NCBI GenBank assembly: GCA_902493085.1
Contig: CABUOH010000010.1
Coordinates: forward strand, 1 to 16,811
DNA: 16,811 nt
Origin: an uncultured Sutterella sp.
GTDB taxonomy: Bacteria; Pseudomonadota; Gammaproteobacteria; Burkholderiales; Burkholderiaceae_F
Direction of reading: 5' to 3'
This document shows, piece after piece, positions 1 through 6,857 of this stretch (its first letter is position 1; each line of letters begins with the position of its first letter). Below the pieces are notes generated by a model. The model ran no database searches. It was given only the letters and a program-made list of their open reading frames with translations, and was not told the DNA's origin. The position numbers were made by a program, and so were the translations under genes.

Positions 1-252
1 TTTGACGAACCGACGTCCGCTCTTGACCCGGAAATGATCAATGAAGTGCTTGACGTGATGGTTCAGTTGGCCAAGGAAGGCATGACCATGATGGTCGTCA
101 CCCACGAAATGGGCTTTGCTCGCAAGGTGGCTGACCGCGTGATCTTCATGGACGCTGGCGAAATCATCGAAAATCTCCCTGCACAGGAATTTTTCAACTC
201 GCCTCACACCGAACGTGCTCAGCAGTTCCTCTCCAAGATTCTGCAGCACTGA
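1..252 (+). CDS. Polar amino-acid ABC transporter ATP-binding protein, C-terminal part
   Basis: This is the 3' end of an ATPase that powers uptake of a polar amino acid across the inner membrane. The 5' part lies outside the window. The reading frame is open from base 1 and begins inside the Walker B region (FDEPTSALDPE), which includes the catalytic Glu and the D-loop. The H-loop follows (VVTHEMGFARKVADRV). The ending, with a PAQEFFNSPHTERAQQFL-type tail, is typical of the GlnQ/HisP/ArtP branch (family knowledge). The substrate (glutamine, arginine, histidine or another) cannot be told from this fragment, and the permease and binding-protein genes would be upstream. A strong terminator about 25 bases after the stop shows that this is the last gene of its operon and is separate from the Kdo/LPS genes that follow. 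Confidence 0.93.
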   Translation, partial: FDEPTSALDPEMINEVLDVMVQLAKEGMTMMVVTHEMGFARKVADRVIFMDAGEIIENLPAQEFFNSPHTERAQQFLSKILQH

Positions 253-278
253 TCGTTCGACGCTCAAGCTTTCCGAAG

Positions 279-316
279 CCCCCGCCGTTCCCCCGGCGGG
301 GGTTTATCATTTTTAC
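279..316 (+). terminator. Rho-independent terminator after the ABC transporter gene
   Basis: A perfect 9-bp GC stem (CCCCCGCCG at 279-287 with CGGCGGGGG at 294-302) has a 6-base loop and is followed by a T-rich tail (TTTATCATTTTT). It separates the transporter operon from kdsD. Confidence 0.93.
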
Positions 317-390
317 CAACCCTCAGTGTCATGGCACGGGTTATCATTAGTCGGTTGTACAGCTTTTTTTTCGCAAAGAAGGACCGTCAA

Positions 391-1380
391 ATGAGCCACA
401 CTCATGCATTCAATGCCGCGTCAGCTCTCCAGCTCGGGCAGGAAGTGCTGACCCAGGAGGCCGATGCGCTTACGCACCTGGCCTCCACTCTCGGCAGCGA
501 ATTCACGGACGCCGTTTCTCGCATTCTCTCCTGCAAGGGGCGTCTGATCGTGTCCGGCGTGGGCAAGTCCGGCCACATCGGCCGCAAGCTTGCCGCCACC
601 TTTGCCTCCACTGGCACGCCCGCCTACTTCGTGCACGCAGCTGAGGCCGCTCACGGCGACCTTGGCATGATCACGGCCGATGACGTCGTGCTCGCCATTT
701 CATACTCTGGCGAAACCAACGAACTTCTCACCATCGTCCCCACGCTCAAGCGCGAGGGAGCTACGCTCATCGCTATCACGGGAAATCCGAACTCCAGTCT
801 TGCGCTGCATGCCGACGTGCATCTGAACTGCCATGTCAAACGCGAGGCTTGTCCGCTCAATCTGGCTCCCACGACATCCACAACCGCCACGCTCTCACTA
901 GGCGACGCACTTGCCGTTGCGACGCTCTCCGCCAAGGGTTTCACGAAAGAAGACTTCGCGCGCAGTCATCCCGGCGGCGCTCTCGGCCGACGCCTGCTCA
1001 TCCACGTTCAGGACATTATGCGCACAGGCGCCGACATTCCTGCCGTCCGCGAAGAAGTCGGAGTACTGGAAGCAGTTCGGGAGATCACGAAGAAGCATAT
1101 CGGCATGACCGCAGTCGTCGATGATGCCGGCCGCGTGACCGGCATCTTTACCGAAGGTGATCTCCGGCGCCTCATCGAGCGTCTTGGCGACATCCGCCCG
1201 TGCGTTATGAAGGACGTGATGATCCGCAATCCCAAGACCATCCGAGCCCAAGAGCTGGCCGCCTCCGCCGTCAAGCTCCTCGACACCTTCCATTGCAATC
1301 AGCTTCTCGTCGTTGACGAAGACAACAAACTCATCGGAGCACTGCACCTGCACGATCTGATGACGGCAAAGGTTCTTTGA
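391..1380 (+). CDS. kdsD: Arabinose-5-phosphate isomerase (KdsD/KpsF family)
   Basis: Interconverts ribulose-5-phosphate and arabinose-5-phosphate in the cytoplasm, the first step towards Kdo for LPS. The 329-residue protein has an N-terminal SIS sugar-isomerase domain (GVGKSGHIG near residue 56, SYSGET near 108) and two CBS domains (about 206-265 and 272-329). With the start at 391 the residues at 59 (K), 111 (E), 152 (E) and 193 (H, in SHPGG) fall at the same numbers as the catalytic residues reported for E. coli KdsD, which strongly supports this start. An AAGGA ribosome binding site lies at 379-383. An in-frame ATG at 331 would add 20 residues but has no ribosome binding site. Upstream, TATCAT at 342-347 resembles a -10 box, but no convincing -35 is seen. 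This is the first gene of the Kdo/Lpt/rpoN block. Confidence 0.96.
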   Translation: MSHTHAFNAASALQLGQEVLTQEADALTHLASTLGSEFTDAVSRILSCKGRLIVSGVGKSGHIGRKLAATFASTGTPAYFVHAAEAAHGDLGMITADDVVLAISYSGETNELLTIVPTLKREGATLIAITGNPNSSLALHADVHLNCHVKREACPLNLAPTTSTTATLSLGDALAVATLSAKGFTKEDFARSHPGGALGRRLLIHVQDIMRTGADIPAVREEVGVLEAVREITKKHIGMTAVVDDAGRVTGIFTEGDLRRLIERLGDIRPCVMKDVMIRNPKTIRAQELAASAVKLLDTFHCNQLLVVDEDNKLIGALHLHDLMTAKVL

Positions 1381-1402
1381 TTCGTCTGCAAGGAGAGTTG
1401 TC

Positions 1403-1936
1403 ATGACCACAGTAAATGAGCGTGCGGCCCGAATCAAAATGGTCGTTCTCGACATCGACGGCGTGATGAGCGACGGAACGATCAACGTTTCAGGCTCGGG
1501 AGAGCTCTACAAGAGCTTTTACGTTCGCGACGGACTCGGCATCAAGATGCTGCAAAAGCATGGCATTGAGATCGCCATCATTACCGGACGCACTTCTGAC
1601 ATCGTTGCTGAACGCATGAAGGAACTCGGCATCACCCGCATCTCGCAGGGCCAGCGCTTCAAGACCACCGCCTACGAAGCCCTTCTCAAAGAGGCCGGAC
1701 TCTCCGACGAACAGGTCGCCTATATGGGTGACGACGTCCCCGATCTGCCACTCCTGATGCGTGTCGGGCTCTCCACGACTCCGTCCGACGGAAATCCGGA
1801 GGTTTTGAACTATACTCACTGGCAGTCCCGCTTCCCAGGCGGCCGTGGCGCCGTCAGGGAACTGTCCGAACTTATCCTCAAATCCCAGGGCGCATGGGAT
1901 ACACTCGTGCACGCCACCTACGTCCTCGGCAGATAA
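1403..1936 (+). CDS. kdsC: 3-deoxy-D-manno-octulosonate 8-phosphate phosphatase
   Basis: Removes phosphate from Kdo-8-phosphate to give Kdo, two steps after KdsD in the pathway. It is a 177-residue haloacid dehalogenase phosphatase without a cap domain, the usual size for KdsC. The nucleophile motif is VVLDIDGVMSDG (D17, D19). Motif II is ITGRTSD, and a Lys (QRFKTTAYEAL) and the Mg-binding acidic motif YMGDDVPDLPLL follow in order. A good ribosome binding site (AAGGAG, 1390-1395) precedes the ATG. It begins 22 bases after kdsD, and its TAA overlaps the lptC start as TAATG, so translation of lptC is probably coupled to it. No oddities were seen. Confidence 0.96.
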   Translation: MTTVNERAARIKMVVLDIDGVMSDGTINVSGSGELYKSFYVRDGLGIKMLQKHGIEIAIITGRTSDIVAERMKELGITRISQGQRFKTTAYEALLKEAGLSDEQVAYMGDDVPDLPLLMRVGLSTTPSDGNPEVLNYTHWQSRFPGGRGAVRELSELILKSQGAWDTLVHATYVLGR

Positions 1937-2562
1937 TGATTCACCGCAGCCTAGTCCTCCGCGAACGCATCACCGCCATCATCGGCGCGGCCCTGCTGCT
2001 GTTGCTCGTCGGCGCAAGCTACTATTACTCGATTCAGACGCGCATCGAGACACTGAAATACATTCCTAGCGAAACGAGTCCTGACTTTTCAGCTCGCCGC
2101 GTCACATTGACCGACTTTGACGAACGAGGCATTGCAAAGGCTCGTCTTGCCGCTCGCACAATGGAGCACTTTTCCGACGAGCGCATGCGCGCCACGGACG
2201 CCAGCTACCATTCCCTCAAACCAGACAAGCCGCAGCTCTCCCTCATCGGGGATCGGGCCTGGAGCAACGACAGTCTTGAGACGATAGAACTCGAGGGCAA
2301 CGTGTTGCTTCAGCGGGCTCCCTTTGAGGACGAGCCTGATCTCTTTTTCACAACCGAATACGTCAAGGGATACCTCGATACCTATCAGTTCGAGACCGAC
2401 AGGAAGGTTTACATGCGCCGCGGCATCGACACCACGGAAGCCTCGAACGGCATGAAGTACAACAACATCCTGCATACCGTCGAACTAGAAGGCGACGTCG
2501 TCTCCGTCTTCCATCCCAACGCGCAGTCCACCGACAACTCCGCCAACGCAGCCCAAAAATGA
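1936..2562 (+). CDS. lptC: LPS export protein LptC (inner-membrane anchored)
   Basis: LptC receives LPS from the LptB2FG transporter and passes it to periplasmic LptA. The 208-residue protein has one N-terminal membrane anchor (about residues 12-28, rich in Leu, Ala and Ile) followed by a periplasmic domain. The middle, around KARLAARTMEHFSDERMRAT and IELEGNVLLQRA, has the repeating beta-strand pattern of the LptA/LptC/OstA fold. The start at 1936 overlaps the kdsC stop and puts the anchor next to the N terminus. A start at 1894 would lie inside kdsC and add 14 residues in front of the anchor. No Shine-Dalgarno is evident, which fits coupling to kdsC. The 3' end overlaps lptA by ATGA. It is slightly longer than the E. 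coli protein (191 residues). Confidence 0.93.
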   Translation: MIHRSLVLRERITAIIGAALLLLLVGASYYYSIQTRIETLKYIPSETSPDFSARRVTLTDFDERGIAKARLAARTMEHFSDERMRATDASYHSLKPDKPQLSLIGDRAWSNDSLETIELEGNVLLQRAPFEDEPDLFFTTEYVKGYLDTYQFETDRKVYMRRGIDTTEASNGMKYNNILHTVELEGDVVSVFHPNAQSTDNSANAAQK

Positions 2563-3128
2563 AGAAGTCTATCGTTTTCAGCATCCTCGCCGCCATCGCC
2601 GCGCCGACCTGGGCCCTGAGCACAGACCAAAACCAGCCCATTGAAGTTCATGCCGACAAGTTCAATGGCGACGAAGTCAAGCAGACCGCCGTTTACTACG
2701 GCAACGTCGTCGTAGACCAAGGTTCGATGAACCTTAGCGGCGCCCGCCTCGACCTTGCGATCACACCCAAGGGCTATCGTCTCGCCACAATCACGGGCTC
2801 TCCCGCCCGCTTCAAGCAGCAGCGCGATCCGAAGACCCAAGGCGTTGAAGAGTGGGTGCACGCGCACGCAAGCCGCATCACCTACGACGAAGAGACGGAC
2901 AAAATCACGCTTGAAGGCAAGGCTCATCTTTCGCGCAGCGAAAACGGCCAGCAGAAGGATATGACCAGCGGCGAACGCATTGTCTACGACATGCGCAACG
3001 CCCGCTCCGAAGTCCACAGCGGGGAGGGCAAACGCGTCACGACGATCATCGCCCCCCGCTCCCAGTCCGACTCCGGCGCGCAGCGTCAAGGCACGTCCCT
3101 TTCCAACTCCACCAAGCTTCAGCAGTAA
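2559..3128 (+). CDS. lptA: Periplasmic LPS transport protein LptA
   Basis: LptA forms the periplasmic bridge that carries LPS from LptC to the outer-membrane LptD/E complex. The 189-residue precursor starts with a signal peptide (MKKSIVF, a hydrophobic Ala/Ile core, likely cut after A19 in the context TWA). The mature part matches the OstA/LptA fold: QPIEVHADKFNGDEV, VYYGNVVVDQGSMNLSGARL, and a late ITLEGKAHLSRSE strand pair. The tail after about residue 160 is polar and probably disordered. It overlaps lptC by 4 bases and is followed after 12 bases by lptB, the order normal for this export module. LptD, LptE, LptF and LptG are not in the window. Confidence 0.94.
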   Translation: MKKSIVFSILAAIAAPTWALSTDQNQPIEVHADKFNGDEVKQTAVYYGNVVVDQGSMNLSGARLDLAITPKGYRLATITGSPARFKQQRDPKTQGVEEWVHAHASRITYDEETDKITLEGKAHLSRSENGQQKDMTSGERIVYDMRNARSEVHSGEGKRVTTIIAPRSQSDSGAQRQGTSLSNSTKLQQ

Positions 3129-3140
3129 CAGGACCTCAGC

Positions 3141-3914
3141 GTGACAGAAAACGCACAAGTTAATCATCCCCGCGCCCATACGCTTGAGGCAGCAGGCCTC
3201 AAAAAGCACTACGGGCCGCGCAATGTCGTCAAGGGCGTCAGCCTCGCCGTCAAATCGGGCGAAGTCGTGGGGTTGCTCGGCAAAAACGGCGCCGGCAAGA
3301 CAACCACCTTCTACATGGTCGTCGGCCTTGTCGTAGCCGATGACGGCAAGATCCAACTCGACGGACAAGACATCACGCACATGCCCATCTACAAGCGTGC
3401 GCGCATGGGGCTCTCCTATCTGCCTCAGGAAGCGAGTGTCTTCCGAAAGCTCTCCGTTGAAGACAATGTCCGAGCCATTCTCGAGCTTCAGGTGGACGAT
3501 GACGGCAAACCGTTGTCGAAGAGCGTGATCGAAGCCCGTCTCAATCAGTTGCTCGAAGAGCTTCAAATCCAGCATCTGCGTACGAACCAGGCCATTTCGC
3601 TTTCGGGCGGCGAGCGTCGCCGCACGGAAATCGCCCGCGCCCTTGCTGCAAATCCCCGCTTCATTCTGCTCGATGAACCGTTCGCCGGCGTCGATCCTAT
3701 TGCCGTCATCGAGATTCAGCGAATCGTGCGTTTCCTCAAGGAACGCAACATCGGAGTCCTGATCACCGACCACAACGTCCGTGAGACTCTCTCAATCTGC
3801 GACCACGCCTACATCATCAACGAGGGCGAGGTGCTCGCATCGGGCACGCCCGACGAGCTCGTCAACGACCAGGCAGTGCGCAAGATCTATCTCGGCGAAA
3901 ACTTCCGAATGTAG
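3141..3914 (+). CDS. lptB: LPS export ABC transporter ATP-binding protein LptB
   Basis: Cytoplasmic ATPase whose dimer drives LPS extraction from the inner membrane with LptF and LptG. The 257-residue protein has every ABC ATPase motif in order: Walker A GKNGAGKT (47-54), a Q-loop region (YLPQEASVFRKL), signature LSGGE (154-158), Walker B FILLDEP (174-180) with the catalytic Glu, the D-loop GVDP, and the H-loop His in LITDHNVRET. The LPQEAS and DEPFAGVDP wording is characteristic of LptB rather than of LivF/G relatives. The start is GTG at 3141 with AGGA at 3130-3133. The first 14 residues precede the usual family start, so a short N-terminal extension is present. rpoN follows after 10 bases. 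Confidence 0.96.
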   Translation: MTENAQVNHPRAHTLEAAGLKKHYGPRNVVKGVSLAVKSGEVVGLLGKNGAGKTTTFYMVVGLVVADDGKIQLDGQDITHMPIYKRARMGLSYLPQEASVFRKLSVEDNVRAILELQVDDDGKPLSKSVIEARLNQLLEELQIQHLRTNQAISLSGGERRRTEIARALAANPRFILLDEPFAGVDPIAVIEIQRIVRFLKERNIGVLITDHNVRETLSICDHAYIINEGEVLASGTPDELVNDQAVRKIYLGENFRM

Positions 3915-3924
3915 CCTTATCCTT

Positions 3925-5358
3925 ATGGAAACCCACCTCCTCGCCACACTCTCCCAACAGCAGGTTCTCTCTCAGGAGCAGCAGCAATCGTTGCGCATTC
4001 TGCAGATGCCTACGCAGGAACTGTTGGGCGAAATCGATCTCATGCTCGAGACCAACCCTTTGCTTGAAGTGGAAGAGCCTTCGTTGCCCGCCCAAAACGA
4101 CGGAGAAACACAAGGAAAGGAACGTGAAGACCATCGGGATGACCGAGACGAGGACGATTCCGAATTTGACGCTGGACAGGCTGAAATTCCCGTCGACCAA
4201 CCCTATGAAGCTTGGCAAGGCGCCCCTTTGGACGAGGCCCCCTTTGAACGCATCCCGGCTCCCGAATCGTTCCGAGACAGTCTGCTCGCCGACCTTGGTT
4301 GCCTGCCGCTCACTCAACGCCAACATCTGCTCCTCGCCTGCCTTGTCGAGGAGCTTGACGACCGAGGCTTCTTTACATCCCCATTCGAAACGCTCACCCG
4401 CTGCTATGCACGCATTCTCAAGGAAGAAGGCATTGAAAATGTAACGGCAACCGAATGGCGCGAAGCGCTGACCGTCCTGCAAAGCATGGATCCTCCCGGC
4501 ATCGGCACTACGGGACCTGTTGAAGCCCTCCTGAAGCAAATCGACCGCATTGACCCCTGCACGATGCACGCCTCGGCACTCGAAACACTCAAGCGCATTG
4601 TTGGCCGCCATCTCGACAAGGTCGCGGCCGACAATCGTTCAGCCTTGCTCAAACTTGCCGGAGGAAAGTCCGCAATTCTCGACGAAGCACTCCGCATGCT
4701 GCGCACCCTGTCGCCTTATCCAGTTGCACGCGAGGCCAACACGCTCTACATTGTTCCGGATGTCGTCGTACGAACGCAGAATGGCGTGAGCACAGCGCAT
4801 CTCAACTCGGCCGCGCAGCCGCGCCTTCATCTCCGCTCCGAGGTTGCGCAAGGCACGATCGCCCCTACGAGCCGTCGGATTCTCTTGGGGGAAGCCAAAG
4901 CATTTATCCAACGCCTCGAAGCACGTCGTGCCACACTGCAACGCCTCGCCGATGCCGTCGTTGCGCGTCAGCAGGGCTACTTTGAGTACGGCCCCGCTTC
5001 ATTGCGGCCGATGACGCTCAGCCAGATTGCCGAAGAGCTCGGCCTTTCCGTTCCTACGGTCTCCAGAGCCGTTTCCGGCAAATTCATTGCCTGCTGTCAA
5101 GGCACGGTCGAAATGCGCTCGCTTTTCAGCTCCGTCTCCTTCAGCAATCAGAGCGGAAGCGCCGAAGAACAGGGAGCATCGGAAATTCAAGCCCTGATCC
5201 GCAAGCTGATTGAAGCCGAAGATCCCAAACAGCCTCTTTCGGACGAGGTGCTCTGTGAACTACTCCAGAAAAAAGGGGTTCCCATCGCCCGGCGCACAGT
5301 CGCCAAATACCGCACCTGCGCCGGCATCCCCTCGGCCCGCTCTCGCCGCAAGTTCTGA
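3925..5358 (+). CDS. rpoN: RNA polymerase sigma-54 factor
   Basis: Alternative sigma factor that recognises -24/-12 promoters and needs AAA+ enhancer-binding activators. The 477-residue protein shows the family layout. Region I is Gln/Leu-rich (about 1-48, including LSQEQQQSLRILQMPTQELL and the ETNPLLE end). Region II is acidic (about 50-95, including REDHRDDRDEDDSEFD). A core-binding region follows, then a helix-turn-helix (363-387, LSQIAEELGLSVPTVSR) and the RpoN box (ARRTVAKYR, 455-463) near the C terminus. The start at 3925 is chosen because it gives region I at the N terminus. The frame stays open back to 3781, but that part lies out of frame inside lptB. No Shine-Dalgarno is visible before 3925, so translation may depend on lptB read-through. 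Unusually, no hpf gene follows. Confidence 0.95.
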   Translation: METHLLATLSQQQVLSQEQQQSLRILQMPTQELLGEIDLMLETNPLLEVEEPSLPAQNDGETQGKEREDHRDDRDEDDSEFDAGQAEIPVDQPYEAWQGAPLDEAPFERIPAPESFRDSLLADLGCLPLTQRQHLLLACLVEELDDRGFFTSPFETLTRCYARILKEEGIENVTATEWREALTVLQSMDPPGIGTTGPVEALLKQIDRIDPCTMHASALETLKRIVGRHLDKVAADNRSALLKLAGGKSAILDEALRMLRTLSPYPVAREANTLYIVPDVVVRTQNGVSTAHLNSAAQPRLHLRSEVAQGTIAPTSRRILLGEAKAFIQRLEARRATLQRLADAVVARQQGYFEYGPASLRPMTLSQIAEELGLSVPTVSRAVSGKFIACCQGTVEMRSLFSSVSFSNQSGSAEEQGASEIQALIRKLIEAEDPKQPLSDEVLCELLQKKGVPIARRTVAKYRTCAGIPSARSRRKF

Positions 5359-5424
5359 TTTCCCCATTTGGTACACTGAACGAAGTTCTCGACTAGACGG
5401 CTCCTTCAGACCGTCCGACGCGCC

Positions 5425-5928
5425 ATGAATCTTCTCGCTCCTCTGCTTACTCTTGAAACCGTTCGCCTCAATCTGGACGTCGTGAGCCGCAAGCGCCTCT
5501 ATGAAGAGGCCGGTCTCGTCTTCGAAACCTCAGCCGGCCTTTCCCACACGGAAGCCTTTGACGCACTCTTTGCGCGCGAAAAGCTCGGTTCCACCTGTCT
5601 CGGCAGCGGTTGCGCACTTCCGCACGGGCGCCTTGAGGGCATTGTTGAACCGGCCGCTGTTTTTCTAAGAACCTCCACGCCGCTCTCGCTCGACGCCCCC
5701 GACGGCCGCCCAGTCCAACTCTTCCTCTGCCTGCTCATTCCGGAAAACGATGACGGCATGTATCTGAAGATACTGCGCGAGGCCGCCAGCCTCTTTAACA
5801 ATCGCCCGCTCAAGAATGCCCTGCTTCACGCAGAGTCCGAGATTGAGATTTGCGAACTCATTCACAACTGGACCCCGCCATCCGACCTTCACTACGAGCA
5901 GGATTTTTCCGACGACGAAGACATCTGA
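5425..5928 (+). CDS. ptsN: Nitrogen PTS regulatory protein EIIA-Ntr
   Basis: Phosphoacceptor of the nitrogen phosphotransferase system. In its phospho and dephospho forms it regulates targets such as potassium transport and sensor kinases in other bacteria (family knowledge). It is 167 residues long, close to the usual size. The phosphorylation site is His67 in SGCALPHGRLEGI, preceded by ALFAREKLGSTCLG. The C terminus is acidic (FSDDEDI). It lies 66 bases after rpoN with no obvious Shine-Dalgarno. A small 5-bp inverted repeat (GACGG/CCGTC, 5396-5415) sits just upstream and is probably not meaningful. rapZ follows 25 bases later. Partner phosphotransferases (PtsP, NPr) are not in the window, and hprK, often next to ptsN in betaproteobacteria, is absent here. 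Confidence 0.93.
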   Translation: MNLLAPLLTLETVRLNLDVVSRKRLYEEAGLVFETSAGLSHTEAFDALFAREKLGSTCLGSGCALPHGRLEGIVEPAAVFLRTSTPLSLDAPDGRPVQLFLCLLIPENDDGMYLKILREAASLFNNRPLKNALLHAESEIEICELIHNWTPPSDLHYEQDFSDDEDI

Positions 5929-5953
5929 CCAACACGCATACGGAGGCAGCGCC

Positions 5954-6856
5954 ATGCAACTCATCATCGTGACCGGCATGTCCGGCGGCGGCAAGTCCAT
6001 TGCCATCCGCCAGCTTGAGGACTGTGGCTACTACTGCATCGATAATCTGCCCGCAGCCTTTCTGATCCCTGTGGCCCAGGACCTCCGCACGCACGGCATC
6101 AAATCCGCCGCCGTGGCCATCGACGCCCGCAGCCAGAGTACGTTTGACGGCTCTCTCAAAGCAATCCACGAGTTGGAGGAAGCCGGCCTTGACGTCCGCA
6201 TCCTCTTTCTCACAGCTTCTGATCAAGAGCTCGTCAAACGATTCTCCGAGACACGCCGCCGTCACCCGCTTTCAACGCTTGCAGCGAGCCGCGACCAAAT
6301 CGTCACGCTTCAGGAGGCCATAAGCCGTGAGCGGGATCTTCTGGCCCCCATTTCAGCCGGTGCCGCCTTGATGGACACCACGGGCATTCTCTCCTCTCAG
6401 CTTCGTGAGTGGGTAAAGGAATTCGTCGAACAGCCTCAGGCCAAGATGACGCTTACATTCGAATCCTTCGCCTTCAAGCACGGTCTTCCCGTCGCGAGCG
6501 ATTTGGTCTTCGACGTCCGTTGCCTGCCTAACCCCTACTACGATCCGGCACTGCGTCCCCTGACGGGCCGAGACAAGCCCGTCGCAGACTATCTGCGCAC
6601 ATTCCCAACCGTTATCAACATGGTGGACGACATCGAAGGCTTCATCCGCAAATGGCTCCCGGCCTACATTGCACAGAACCGACACTATCTAACCATCGCG
6701 ATCGGCTGCACGGGAGGCCAGCATCGCTCCGTCTTCGTAGCTGAAGAGCTCGGCGCCCGATTTCGAGATACCGACGGCGTCGTCGTGCGCCATCGCATCA
6801 TTGAACAAAAAGCCCTGCTTTCGGGTGAAAAAGCCGTTCAAAACGAGGGCAGTTGA
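5954..6856 (+). CDS. rapZ: RNase adapter / nucleotide-binding protein RapZ (YvcJ family)
   Basis: In E. coli RapZ binds small RNAs and hands them to RNase E to control amino-sugar synthesis; in other lineages the target is unclear. The 300-residue protein has an N-terminal P-loop (GMSGGGKS, 8-15) and YYCIDNLPAAF. The conserved C-terminal domain includes FAFKHGLP, RCLPNPYYDPALRPLTG and IAIGCTGGQHRSVFVAE. The start at 5954 has a good CGGAGG (5941-5946) and puts the P-loop at the N terminus; the open frame back to 5816 lies out of frame in ptsN. The C terminus (ALLSGEKAVQNEGS) differs from the Lys/Arg-rich end of E. coli RapZ. Its TGA is one base from the stop of convergent mutY, and no terminator separates them. 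Confidence 0.94.
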   Translation: MQLIIVTGMSGGGKSIAIRQLEDCGYYCIDNLPAAFLIPVAQDLRTHGIKSAAVAIDARSQSTFDGSLKAIHELEEAGLDVRILFLTASDQELVKRFSETRRRHPLSTLAASRDQIVTLQEAISRERDLLAPISAGAALMDTTGILSSQLREWVKEFVEQPQAKMTLTFESFAFKHGLPVASDLVFDVRCLPNPYYDPALRPLTGRDKPVADYLRTFPTVINMVDDIEGFIRKWLPAYIAQNRHYLTIAIGCTGGQHRSVFVAEELGARFRDTDGVVVRHRIIEQKALLSGEKAVQNEGS

Positions 6857-6857
6857 C

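Noticed and set aside
331..390. Upstream ATG extending kdsD by 20 residues
   Set aside because: It has no ribosome binding site, and the 391 start reproduces the catalytic residue numbering of E. coli KdsD.
2409..3773. 454-codon minus-strand frame opposite lptC-lptA-lptB
   Set aside because: It spans three real genes on the other strand and shows no known motif, so it is a shadow.
5210..5428. 72-codon + strand frame overlapping the rpoN end and touching the ptsN start with ATGA
   Set aside because: It lies mostly out of frame within rpoN, including across the RpoN box, and has no ribosome binding site or domain. The overlap is probably chance.
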